This document shows, piece by piece, positions 36,258-43,715 of a stretch of 58,670 bases of DNA (position 1 is its first letter; each line of letters opens with the position of its first letter). The DNA is from Sporanaerobacter acetigenes DSM 13106. GTDB lineage: Bacteria; Bacillota; Clostridia; Tissierellales; Sporanaerobacteraceae. A program made the translations under genes and the position numbers. The DNA lies in NCBI RefSeq assembly GCF_900130025.1, contig NZ_FQXR01000016.1, positions 1 to 58,670 on the forward strand, read 5' to 3'. The notes under the pieces were generated by a model, which was not told where the DNA came from, did no database searches, and saw nothing but the letters and a program-made list of their open reading frames with translations.

Positions 36258-36602
36258 TTATCCCCAATATGACAATTTCAAAAACATATTTACAATCTTT
36301 TGTAATTCAGAAAATTCTTCTTCACTTAGTACACCATAATCCCTACCATAAATATCTCTTGATTCCAAGCTCCATAAAAATGATTTAAAATTAGGATATT
36401 CTTGAATATTCTTCTTTAATAAATATATAAAATCCTCCAACTTCTGATAATTAATAGTATTATTGTTTTTTTCCTCTTCATATAAAGATAAGTCTACTAT
36501 CAATTCTAGGGGTTTAGTAATTTTATATCTATAGGCATCAGTATTATTGGGTAAAAAATCACTTTTATAGTTTTCATAACTTTCACATACTATTCTATAC
36601 AT
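36258..36602 (-). CDS. Partner protein of the DUF6036-type nucleotidyltransferase
   Basis: 114 residues, soluble, starting MYRIVCESYENYKSDFLPNN. I do not recognise the family. The gene overlaps the upstream nucleotidyltransferase gene by 8 bp, so the two are translated together and may form a toxin-antitoxin or defence pair. The role is inferred from context only. Confidence 0.6.
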   Translation of the reverse strand: MYRIVCESYENYKSDFLPNNTDAYRYKITKPLELIVDLSLYEEEKNNNTINYQKLEDFIYLLKKNIQEYPNFKSFLWSLESRDIYGRDYGVLSEEEFSELQKIVNMFLKLSYWG

Positions 36603-37104
36603 AGTATCTCTCCCTAAACTGTGGTAATCTTTTTATAAATTGATTTTTTTTAGATTCATATAAATCATCTCTCAATAATACCTCATTTATAATTTGATTT
36701 ATTAATTCTTTATCAGCTATATCTATAAGTTCATCCATATCCTCTATGTCTTTTTGTTCTAGCCTGATTATTTTGCTTACAATTATATCTTCAGGGGACA
36801 ATAAATACACATTTAAATATTTAAATTTGTTTAGCCTTATAGCTCTTTCCTTATATTTAGGTGATATTATAGTACTTTCATATTCTAACATATCAAAATC
36901 CCTTAATTGTACAAAAATCCTCCCTAATTTGGAGGGATAATTTAAATCTATAAAATCAAAATCCCTTGTGGCTCTTTCTGTATATTCCCCTAATATACAG
37001 GCAGCTCCTCCTAAAAAATATATGTCGAAAGGTTCAATATCAAAAGCTATAGCAACCTTTTCCATATCTAAAATTTTATCTTCTAATTGTTTCTTTAATT
37101 CCAC
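36595..37104 (-). CDS. DUF6036/AbiEii-type nucleotidyltransferase
   Basis: About 169 residues. FLGGAACILGEYTERATRDF plus D-F-I-D-L carries the GG...R.T.D.D pattern of minimal nucleotidyltransferases. SPEDIIVSKIIRLEQKD is the second conserved block of the AbiEii/DUF6036 group. GTG 37104 after AGGGTGAT is preferred; the ATG at 37185 would place the first 27 codons over the promoter region (28-bp repeat 37135-37162). Such enzymes act in abortive-infection and toxin-antitoxin systems. Confidence 0.75.
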   Translation of the reverse strand: MELKKQLEDKILDMEKVAIAFDIEPFDIYFLGGAACILGEYTERATRDFDFIDLNYPSKLGRIFVQLRDFDMLEYESTIISPKYKERAIRLNKFKYLNVYLLSPEDIIVSKIIRLEQKDIEDMDELIDIADKELINQIINEVLLRDDLYESKKNQFIKRLPQFRERYYV

Positions 37105-37134
37105 ACTTATCACCCTATAATAATATAATAACAT

Positions 37135-37162
37135 TATTATATCATAATTTTCTGTATATAAT
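37135..37162 (-). repeat. 28-bp promoter-region repeat, copy 2
   Basis: Identical to 35378-35405. It lies upstream of the nucleotidyltransferase operon, with a minus-strand TATAATA at its inner end. Confidence 0.7.
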
Positions 37163-37164
37163 TG

Positions 37165-37495
37165 CATATTAATATTCATTTTCAAAAACTATATTATCAT
37201 TAACATCTTCAAAACCTTCTTTAGAGATAAACAACAATCACTCAAGATAATTATTAAGTTCACATTTTTCTGCTATATCTTTATATGTACTCAATCCATT
37301 TATATAAAATTCTACAACCACTGGTTGACTTTTATTGATTTCATAAATGGCTTCCATAAATTCTACAAATCTATCCTCATATTAAGGTTATACCCTTCAA
37401 AAGAGCATAGTAATTCATCCGCTTCTTCAACAATTAAACAATGGTCATAAACATCTAAACTCCCATGAGTATATTTTCAAAACAATCTTCTATTT
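37165..37495 (-). pseudogene. Decayed gene of unknown function
   Basis: Protein-like pieces occur in changing frames: DRFVEFMEAIYEINKSQPVV then EFYINGLSTYKDIAEKCELN, stop, and LLFISKEGFEDVNDNIVFEN. At least one in-frame stop and one or two frameshifts are present. It fills the gap between the membrane protein and the nucleotidyltransferase. The family is not recognised. Confidence 0.55.
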
Positions 37496-37573
37496 TTTCA
37501 TGGTTTATATTCTATCAAATTATTCTTTCATCATTGGCTTTAATAGTTTCATTTTCCCTTTACACCTCTCTCT

Positions 37574-38083
37574 TTATTTGATGAACTCGCCATCAACAGA
37601 ATCTCTTACAGACTTTTCTTTCATTTTTAATCTTTTATATCTTAAACCGCATCCCATAAGAAAAGATGGTAACAAATTTTGAAATAGTGCTAATAATGGT
37701 ATTAGGGGTATGCCCAAAAGGAAATCAATCATTGTAAATGGAGCATGATAAATATTAAATAATATCCAATATTCACTTAGCTCTCTAGGTACCTCTAATA
37801 AATTTTTACCAGTTATTGAAAATGTATATATCCATAATCCAATTCCAATAACGACAATAGTACTACCAACAAAAAAATCATATTTTTTATCTTTACTAAT
37901 ATCTAAAAATGTACCCATGTAAATATAAAAAATTATTAATAATATCGTTAAAAACAACCTACATACTATATTGGTTGTATACTTACCAAATAAAGGTCCA
38001 GTGGCAACAAAGATTATCAATAAAATAGAAGATACTATTACAATAATTAAATGTAATACTAATGCTTTAATATTATTTTTCAC
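37574..38083 (-). CDS. Hypothetical four-helix membrane protein
   Basis: 169 residues with hydrophobic segments at about 8-27, 40-57, 70-90 and 118-145 and a basic C-terminal tail (RYKRLKMKEK). No family is recognised. The gene begins just after the att-like repeat copy 2 and its leader (38090-38198), with AAGGAGAA as ribosome site inside the leader end, so it is the first gene of its cassette. Confidence 0.7.
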   Translation of the reverse strand: MKNNIKALVLHLIIVIVSSILLIIFVATGPLFGKYTTNIVCRLFLTILLIIFYIYMGTFLDISKDKKYDFFVGSTIVVIGIGLWIYTFSITGKNLLEVPRELSEYWILFNIYHAPFTMIDFLLGIPLIPLLALFQNLLPSFLMGCGLRYKRLKMKEKSVRDSVDGEFIK

Positions 38084-38089
38084 TATTGG

Positions 38090-38198
38090 GTTCTCCTTAT
38101 ACTTTTATTTAACTTTTAATAATCTCCTAAATATTTATACAATAACATAGCTTGTCCTACTTATGGTATGGTTCACTGTATCAGTTCTACTAGCAAAA
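38090..38198 (-). repeat. rlmH-tail att-like repeat, copy 2
   Basis: Same layout as copy 1: arm TTTTGCTAGTAGAACTGATAC, core 38150-38177 (25 of 28 match), leader of about 55 bp. Its coding-like part reads AGT GAA CCA TAC CAT AAG TAG (S-E-P-Y-H-K-stop), with Pro and Tyr codons changed synonymously against rlmH. Confidence 0.78.
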
Positions 38199-38248
38199 CT
38201 TATTTGGTAGTAGATGTACAAAACAAAATCAACCTTAATTAAATTCAA

Positions 38249-38506
38249 TCATAATATTTTAATTCTTTCACCACAACGTCTACAATGATGTACATGATTC
38301 TTGGCATATATCAACCTATCAAGATTTTCATATGCTCCACAATTTGGGCATCTTAACCTTTTTCTATCTAATACAATATAGGAAAATAGAAAAACACCAG
38401 CAAATATAAATAAAGGCCATTTTATAAAACCACCAACTATTGATATAGAAAATAAAATAACAAAAATCAGACCGAGATTAATATCTTTTCTTGATATATG
38501 ATTCAT
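38249..38506 (-). CDS. Zinc-ribbon membrane protein
   Basis: 85 residues: two membrane helices (about 11-27 and 31-47) and a C-terminal zinc ribbon CPNCGAY...CRRCGERIKIL (two CxxC pairs with HH before the second). The function is unknown. It shares a cassette with the RAYT gene, between att-like copies 2 and 3. The start follows AGGAGGTG. Confidence 0.75.
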   Translation of the reverse strand: MNHISRKDINLGLIFVILFSISIVGGFIKWPLFIFAGVFLFSYIVLDRKRLRCPNCGAYENLDRLIYAKNHVHHCRRCGERIKIL

Positions 38507-38557
38507 ATGCTACACCTCCTTAAATCTAATAATATATATAATATGAAGAATGCGCCA

Positions 38558-39055
38558 TTAAATATAATATTTATCATCTTCCCATTTCAATGGATTTGTT
38601 TCTATGTAATTCCATATTTCTTGGTATTCTTGTTCATTTCTGATTATATGGTCATAGAATGATTTTTGCCATAATGAAAAACCAATCTGTTTAGAGATAG
38701 AACCTTTAAATTGCTGGATAATACGAGATATTGTAGGGACGGTCTTTGACCGTCCGTTTCCATTATATAATATAATAATCATATGTATATGATTGGGCAT
38801 AATAACATATTTGTTGATTTCAACATTTTCATAAATAGAATTAATTTTATTTATTTCTAAATCAATAATTTCTCCTATATTTGATAATGGTGATATTTCA
38901 AACTGGCGACCACAGGTCCCCCCTACTTCCCAAAATAGACTTTTCTTATCCTTGCTACATATAGTTATAAAATAATATCCTGCTTGCGAATAATCATAAT
39001 TTTTTAATCTAATATTCTCTCTTCGTGGTAATTCATCCATATAACCACCATCCAT
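38558..39055 (-). CDS. REP-associated tyrosine transposase (RAYT, Y1/IS200-like)
   Basis: 165 residues: N-terminal RAYT signature RRENIRLKNYDYSQAGYYFI then TIC, HUH motif PNHIHMI (H89, H91) and catalytic Tyr134 in WQKSFYDHIIRNEQEY. These enzymes nick and join REP palindromes rather than moving as an IS. REP-like palindromes lie nearby at 36.1 and 40.2 kb. Two more sit in frame within this gene, encoding EVGGTCGRQ (43-51) and GRSKTVP (101-107), both between conserved blocks. ATG 39040 is another possible start. Confidence 0.88.
   Translation of the reverse strand: MDGGYMDELPRRENIRLKNYDYSQAGYYFITICSKDKKSLFWEVGGTCGRQFEISPLSNIGEIIDLEINKINSIYENVEINKYVIMPNHIHMIIILYNGNGRSKTVPTISRIIQQFKGSISKQIGFSLWQKSFYDHIIRNEQEYQEIWNYIETNPLKWEDDKYYI
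38737..38755. repeat. REP palindrome inside the RAYT gene (1)
   Basis: GGACGGTC-TTT-GACCGTCC, perfect 8-bp stem preceded by TGTAG, as in the intergenic copies. It encodes part of NGRSKTVP in frame. Confidence 0.75.
38905..38925. repeat. REP palindrome inside the RAYT gene (2)
   Basis: Minus strand: TAGGGGGGACC-TGT-GGTCGCC, the same family as 40278-40296 with one arm altered. It encodes VGGTCGR in frame. Confidence 0.65.
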
Positions 39056-39089
39056 CTTAATATTATCCCTATGTCATAAATACTTATAT

Positions 39090-39198
39090 GCATTATATCA
39101 TTTAATCCTAATTAATGATAATCCCTTAAATATTATCCTATAGCCCATAGCTTGTCCTATTTATGATACAGTTCACCGTATCAGTTCTACTAGCAAAA
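39090..39198 (-). repeat. rlmH-tail att-like repeat, copy 3
   Basis: Same arm, core 39150-39177 (26 of 28 match) and a leader of about 59 bp ending AAATGATATAATG, a promoter-like -10 just before the RAYT gene. The coding-like part reads G-E-L-Y-H-K-stop, with AAA in place of AAG for Lys. It lies exactly 1,000 bp from copy 2. Confidence 0.8.
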
Positions 39199-39260
39199 TT
39201 TATTTATCAATCAAAATATAATGAGAATTAAGATTAAAGTAATAAATATATAAATAAAGC

Positions 39261-39293
39261 AGTAGATTAACTACAATAAACCTACTGCTTTTA
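39261..39293 (-). terminator. Terminator of the MntA-HepT operon
   Basis: AGCAGTAG-ATT / AAACCTACTGCT stem-loop followed by T-rich sequence on the minus strand, 21 bp after the HepT stop. Confidence 0.6.
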
Positions 39294-39313
39294 TAATGCC
39301 TATATATTAATCC

Positions 39314-39730
39314 TTAAATAAAATTATCGCTAACAAAAATAACAAATTTCTTTATCTCAATTAAATTATTTTTTAAAATACTATATATTATTTTTTTATC
39401 TATGTTTATATATTCGTGAGACAATATATTTCTAAGGCCTACCATATTCTTATAAACTTTCGTTTCCTCATCGTTTAAATATTTCTCCTTATTTAAGATG
39501 TTAAATGCTTCACCTAATGTTTCTGGATTGCCCATATTATTATCTACCACAATATGAGTTGCTATATCAATCATCATGTTTATTGCTATAAACAAATTAT
39601 ATTCTACCACATCTTGTATAATATCGTCTTTTAAAAATTCTTCCAGAGATATTTCCTTAAACCTTTCTATTTTATTTATAGAAGTTGATAATTGGTTTAA
39701 CCTTTGTTTAATCACTTCAATATTAACCAT
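39314..39730 (-). CDS. HepT-family HEPN toxin (type VII toxin-antitoxin)
   Basis: 138 helical residues with the HEPN RNase motif R100-NILS-H105-E-Y107 (R-x4-H-x-Y). R and H form the RNase site, and the Tyr is the residue that MntA-type antitoxins AMPylate. The gene overlaps the mntA-like gene by 8 bp. It lies in the cassette next to rlmH and probably stabilises it. Confidence 0.9.
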   Translation of the reverse strand: MVNIEVIKQRLNQLSTSINKIERFKEISLEEFLKDDIIQDVVEYNLFIAINMMIDIATHIVVDNNMGNPETLGEAFNILNKEKYLNDEETKVYKNMVGLRNILSHEYINIDKKIIYSILKNNLIEIKKFVIFVSDNFI

Positions 39731-40130
39731 TAGACTCCACCTCTTTTTTCAATCTTTCTATAGTTTTATCATAAGATAAGTTTAGGTACCTTTTTATATC
39801 ACTATATTCAAACAAGGTTTTTACTTTATATTTACTTTCCAAAGTTTTATCACGACTAAAAAGCAATATATTATTTTTATAGATTTCATATTTTAATAGA
39901 GGAGGTGCATTATTTAATATTACTAAATCAACTTCCCTTTTAAGAACTTCTGATAAATTCATTTTAATTTCAAGATATGTATCTATATCTATATTTTCCT
40001 TCAAATATATGGCAATATCTATGTCGCTATTTTCTCTTATCCTATTTTGAGCATACGAACCAAAGATATAGGAGAAGACAACATCTTCATATTTCATTAA
40101 AATATCTTTACACTTTTTAATAATATCCAT
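39723..40130 (-). CDS. MntA-family nucleotidyltransferase antitoxin
   Basis: 135 residues from ATG 40130: the minimal nucleotidyltransferase motif YIFGSYAQNRIRENSDIDIA has G24-S25 and D36-x-D38. It is expected to AMPylate HepT and silence it. The longer frame to 40247 is rejected because its first codons run through the REP palindrome at 40233-40252, while AAGGGAT precedes ATG 40130. Gene order antitoxin then toxin is normal for MntA-HepT. Confidence 0.9.
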   Translation of the reverse strand: MDIIKKCKDILMKYEDVVFSYIFGSYAQNRIRENSDIDIAIYLKENIDIDTYLEIKMNLSEVLKREVDLVILNNAPPLLKYEIYKNNILLFSRDKTLESKYKVKTLFEYSDIKRYLNLSYDKTIERLKKEVESNG

Positions 40131-40216
40131 CTTATCACTATCCCTTAAATGGTATGTTATATATTTATTATACCCCATTAATAAAAGTTTGCTATACGTT
40201 GAACATAATATAAATA

Positions 40217-40297
40217 ATGTGTAATAGGTGCGGGACGGCAAAGCCATCCCCTACATATGATAAAACCAATATTGTAGGGGCGACCTGTGGTCGCCCG
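40217..40297. repeat. Inverted pair of REP palindromes (BIME-like)
   Basis: GGGACGGC-AAA-GCCATCCC, then about 25 bp, then GGGCGACC-TGT-GGTCGCCC (40278-40296, perfect). The two units face away from each other around TACATATGATAAAACCAATA. The first 75 bp are repeated at 36067-36141. Confidence 0.8.
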
Positions 40298-40325
40298 TTG
40301 TACGACACATTGTTCCAATTATACA

Positions 40326-40413
40326 CATTATACCATTTCCTTATGGTCCGTGGTAACCCCTAAATCCTAATTTATAATCAATAAGGCTTGTCCTACTTAT
40401 GATACGGTTCACC
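40326..40413 (-). repeat. rlmH-tail att-like site at rlmH itself (copy 4)
   Basis: The core 40386-40413 is the last six codons, the stop and the next 10 bp of rlmH. The upstream side is rlmH coding sequence instead of the foreign arm. The leader downstream (to about 40326, AAATGGTATAATG) resembles copies 1-3. It would be the chromosomal junction of the array. Confidence 0.78.
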
Positions 40414-40872
40414 TTTGCTTATCTTAAATCCTCTATATATCTGTTCAAGAAGTATGAGTCTCATGAGTTGATGGGGAAAGGTCATCTTTGAGAAGGAAAG
40501 TTTGAAATCACTTCTATCTAATACTTCAGCTGACAAACCAAGGGAGCCTCCAATTATAAAAGTTAGATCTCCCTTTCCTTCTAAAGCTAGATTGTCTATT
40601 TTTCTTGAAAAGTCTTCACTAGATAAGTTCTTTCCATCTATAGCAAGGGAAATCACATAGGTATTAGTTGGAAGCTTGGAAAGAATTCTTTGTCCTTCTT
40701 TTCCCTTGATTATATTTATTTCTTTTTCGCTCAAATTTTCTGGTGCTTTTTCATCTATTACTTCTATTATTTCTAGATTGCAATATCTAGATAATCTCTT
40801 TGAATATTCTTTTATTCCTTCTTGTATAAATTTTTCCTTAAGTTTTCCTACTGCTACTATTCTTATATTCAT
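40393..40872 (-). CDS. rlmH: 23S rRNA pseudouridine1915 N3-methyltransferase
   Basis: 159 residues, the normal length. SPOUT fold with the SAM-binding [10 protein letters not shown] loop and the conserved C-terminus [17 protein letters not shown]. It methylates position 1915 of 23S rRNA on the 70S ribosome. It overlaps surE by 4 bp. Its last 18 coding bases are the sequence repeated in the att-like sites at 39.15, 38.15 and 33.87 kb, so the gene is the apparent integration target and stays intact. Confidence 0.96.
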   Translation of the reverse strand: MNIRIVAVGKLKEKFIQEGIKEYSKRLSRYCNLEIIEVIDEKAPENLSEKEINIIKGKEGQRILSKLPTNTYVISLAIDGKNLSSEDFSRKIDNLALEGKGDLTFIIGGSLGLSAEVLDRSDFKLSFSKMTFPHQLMRLILLEQIYRGFKISKGEPYHK

Positions 40873-41627
40873 GATTTTTTAAGCCAACTTTCTACTTCTT
40901 CTATCAATTTGAAATTTGTAAAATCATATTGAAGAGGTGTGACTGTTACATATCCTTTTTTTAAATAATATCTATCCGTACCCTTTTCTAATTCATCCTT
41001 TCTTCTACCGCTAACTACTAGAGACATTTCTTCTTCATTGCCTTCTTCCATAAAATAATAATCATAAATCATTCCACCAATTCTGCAAACTTTGATACCT
41101 TTTATATTTCTTTCATCAACACAAGGGGTATTTATATTGAGCACAGTTTTGCTATTCAAAAATCTGTCATTGACAGTTTGCAATATGTATTTCAAATATT
41201 TAGCCCCAATTTCATAGCATGCCTTTCCATCATTCATCTCAGCTGAAACTGCAATAGACGGTATATCATATATATTTGCTTCTATTGCTGCTGAAACAGT
41301 TCCAGAATACAAAATATCCATACCTAAATTGGTACCCATATTTATACCTGATACAACTAAATCAACAGGCTCTTCCAATATTTTATCCAATGCAACTCTC
41401 ACACAATCTGCTGGAGTACCTGACACACTATAAGCTTCAGATTTTATTCCCTGAAGATTCTTCTTCTTAACTATTATAGGTTTCGTCAAAGTAATTGAAT
41501 GACTAGTAGCACTCATTTGATTGTCTGGTGCCACTATTGTCACATGATGATCTTTCTCTAAATATCTTGCTAAAGTCTGTATTCCCTCTGCATTTATTCC
41601 ATCGTCATTAACCAAAAGTAATCTCAT
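40869..41627 (-). CDS. surE: 5'/3'-nucleotidase SurE
   Basis: 252 residues: N7-D8-D9-G at the N-terminus, S39 in NQMSATSHS and N96 in [10 protein letters not shown] are the metal-binding set of SurE. It removes phosphate from nucleoside monophosphates and is linked to stationary-phase survival. It overlaps rlmH by 4 bp, so translation is coupled. The start follows TAGGAGGAAAG. A minus-strand TATAAT lies about 45 bp upstream. Confidence 0.95.
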   Translation of the reverse strand: MRLLLVNDDGINAEGIQTLARYLEKDHHVTIVAPDNQMSATSHSITLTKPIIVKKKNLQGIKSEAYSVSGTPADCVRVALDKILEEPVDLVVSGINMGTNLGMDILYSGTVSAAIEANIYDIPSIAVSAEMNDGKACYEIGAKYLKYILQTVNDRFLNSKTVLNINTPCVDERNIKGIKVCRIGGMIYDYYFMEEGNEEEMSLVVSGRRKDELEKGTDRYYLKKGYVTVTPLQYDFTNFKLIEEVESWLKKS

Positions 41628-41703
41628 ATCTTTCCTCCTAAATACCTGATTTTCTGAGCTTATATATTATTATAGCAAAAGAAGAGAAAAAATAATACAC
41701 AAA

Positions 41704-41737
41704 GAAAAAGCATGATAGATAAACTACCATGCTTTCA
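41704..41737 (-). terminator. Terminator after the hypothetical membrane protein gene
   Basis: AAAGCATG...CATGCTTT stem followed by TTCTTTG on the minus strand, separating the gene at 41742 from surE. Confidence 0.65.
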
Positions 41738-41741
41738 AACT

Positions 41742-42128
41742 TTATGCCTTTACAAATAGATGAATAATTGCCATTATGATTGCTAAATAATTAAATACTT
41801 GATATGTTTTAAAAGTACTTTCTTCAAATTTCTTTCCTTCACCTTCATTTGCAAGGCCTATAATTAGTCCTATTATTGCCAATATTCCTGCTGAAATACC
41901 TACCCAACTAATTGATGTATAATTCATTATATAGATAAAATGTAGTACAATAGTGATAATTGCTACTATTGCAAATGTTTTGAAGCCTTTGTCAATAAAT
42001 TTAGCAAAACCATTTGGCTCTTTGTTTTCTCCATCTTTCTCGTAATAGCTAGTGTAATAGATGTTTAAAAATGCTAGAAAGTATACAACCAAACTACACC
42101 AACCAAAAATGCTAGCTGCAGTTTCCAC
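41742..42128 (-). CDS. Hypothetical four-helix membrane protein
   Basis: About 128 residues with four hydrophobic segments; the second is preceded by a charged loop (YEKDGENKEPNGFAKFIDKG). No family is recognised. GTG 42128 with AAGGTGA just upstream is preferred; the in-frame start at 42146 lies before that ribosome site. Confidence 0.6.
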   Translation of the reverse strand: METAASIFGWCSLVVYFLAFLNIYYTSYYEKDGENKEPNGFAKFIDKGFKTFAIVAIITIVLHFIYIMNYTSISWVGISAGILAIIGLIIGLANEGEGKKFEESTFKTYQVFNYLAIIMAIIHLFVKA

Positions 42129-42261
42129 ATTGTCACCTTCTTTCACTATACATTTTATTATCTATTTTATACATACCCTGATGTTCATATAGCAAACATA
42201 ATGAGCTCAGTTTTTCGTTTTTTTTAACAACTTACAGTGATAAATAGATAAATTGCAATGA

Positions 42262-42429
42262 TTACACTACTAAATATTTGGGAACTTTATCGCAATAATC
42301 ACATGTATGGGGACTTGTCCAGTCAGTAAAACTTGTCTTGTCAAGTTCATATATATCCGGTGATTGCTCGTATATTTCAACAAAATCTTCTATGGCATTT
42401 TCTAAATGTTCATTGCAGACAACATACAT
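42262..42429 (-). CDS. yyzF: CxxH/CxxC small protein (YyzF-like)
   Basis: 55 residues from ATG 42429: MYVVCNEHLENAIEDFVEIY, then SFTDWTSPHTCDYCDKVPKY. The C-x2-H and C-x2-C pairs suggest a single bound zinc. Small proteins of this family sit between htrA and rlmH in Bacillus and relatives, exactly as here. The function is unknown. GGAG lies 9 bp upstream of the ATG. Confidence 0.82.
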   Translation of the reverse strand: MYVVCNEHLENAIEDFVEIYEQSPDIYELDKTSFTDWTSPHTCDYCDKVPKYLVV

Positions 42430-42528
42430 TCTCATCATCTCCATTTTATATTTTACTATTAGTATATACAAAAAAAGTATTTTTAAAGGCCTGACATTTT
42501 GTCAAGCCTCTAATTTTAAAACAAATTA

Positions 42529-43698
42529 TTATTCAAATCGTATATCTACTTTTTCTTCTCGCCCATTTCTAATTATAGTTAAAGTAGCATTGTTGCCTTT
42601 TTTATATTTATACAACATTTTCTTCAACTGATTCATGCTTTCAACCTTATTTTCATCTAATTTAACTATAATATCTCCTGTGCTAAGTCCTGCCTTATCT
42701 GCTGGTGAGTTTGGCATTATTTCAATGATTATTACACCTTCATCTACATTTAAATCTACTCCCAATTGTCTTTCATATTTATCTACTTCTACTCCTGTAA
42801 TGCCTATATATACTGTTTTGAAATCTCCTTTTTTTATAACTTCTTGCAGAATTGGTTTTGCTACATTTATTGGTATAGAAAATCCAAGACCTTCTCCTGT
42901 TTGAATCTTTGCAGTATTTATTCCTATTACTTCTCCATTCGCATTTAAAAGTGGTCCTCCACTATTCCCTGGGTTAATAGAGGCATCTGTTTGAATCAAA
43001 TCCTCTATTATATTGTAACGATCTACTCTTATGGTCCTATGAAGTCCACTTACGACACCTGATGTAACAGTTCGCTGGAAATCTAATCCTAGAGGATTAC
43101 CAATAGCCACTGCAAGTTGCCCCACTTCCAGCATATCTGAATTTCCCAAGTCTGCAGCAGGAAGTCCTGTTGCATCTACTTTGACTACTGCTAGATCTAG
43201 TGCCGGGTCAAACCAAAGAACTTTTCCAACCTTTTTATCTCCATTTTCAAATAGCACTGTGATCTTTCTTGCATTTCCATCACCTATTACATGAGAATTA
43301 GTCAAAATATATCCATTGCTATCTACAATGACTCCAGAACCAACTCCTTCTACTTCTCTTTCCCATATGAATTCCTTCACTACTTCTACTGTAGTGATCC
43401 CAACTACTGAACTAACTGATTTTTTTGCTACAGCAGTCACAGCAGTCACATCATCTTTAGGAGTAATCTTTATTTCTTGTTTAGTAATTGATCCTTGACT
43501 AGAATAAATTTTAGGCATTGGAAGTACTTTGCCATATAAATAATTTGGTGCAACATAAGATGTGATAAGCCCTCCTATTATTGCAGCAATTAAAGCTACT
43601 ATAAAGTAAGAAAAGAAACTTCCTCTTTTTTTAGGAGGCTTTCTTTCAACTATTGGCCTATCCACATAATAACTTACATCAGGTTTTCTATCATCCAT
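42529..43698 (-). CDS. htrA: HtrA/DegP-family membrane serine protease
   Basis: 389 residues: cytoplasmic N-terminus, one membrane helix (about 31-50), extracellular trypsin-like domain with triad H136 (TNSHVIGD), D168 (ALDLAVV) and S246 (NPGNSGGP), and one PDZ domain (about 300-385). It degrades misfolded exported proteins. It follows yycJ as in Bacillus yycK/htrC. The start is preceded by GGAGGGA. Confidence 0.95.
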   Translation of the reverse strand: MDDRKPDVSYYVDRPIVERKPPKKRGSFFSYFIVALIAAIIGGLITSYVAPNYLYGKVLPMPKIYSSQGSITKQEIKITPKDDVTAVTAVAKKSVSSVVGITTVEVVKEFIWEREVEGVGSGVIVDSNGYILTNSHVIGDGNARKITVLFENGDKKVGKVLWFDPALDLAVVKVDATGLPAADLGNSDMLEVGQLAVAIGNPLGLDFQRTVTSGVVSGLHRTIRVDRYNIIEDLIQTDASINPGNSGGPLLNANGEVIGINTAKIQTGEGLGFSIPINVAKPILQEVIKKGDFKTVYIGITGVEVDKYERQLGVDLNVDEGVIIIEIMPNSPADKAGLSTGDIIVKLDENKVESMNQLKKMLYKYKKGNNATLTIIRNGREEKVDIRFE

Positions 43699-43715
43699 AT
43701 TAGTCCCTCCTGCAA

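Noticed and set aside
33805-39198. Integron cassette array with attC sites
   Set aside because: The repeats lack the GTTRRRY core and R/L box layout of attC, no IntI gene is seen, and the match to the rlmH end explains them better.
38149-39198. The exact 1,000-bp spacing of att-like copies 2 and 3 as meaningful
   Set aside because: No other pair has this spacing; treated as coincidence.
40131-40247. N-terminal extension of the MntA-like protein to 40247
   Set aside because: Its first codons are the translated REP palindrome; a ribosome site precedes ATG 40130.
33864-40413. The rlmH-tail repeats as an ordinary REP or MITE that happened to insert into rlmH
   Set aside because: The shared bases encode the conserved RlmH C-terminus (GEPYHK-stop), so rlmH is the source. 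The possibility that the repeat later spread as a MITE is not fully excluded.
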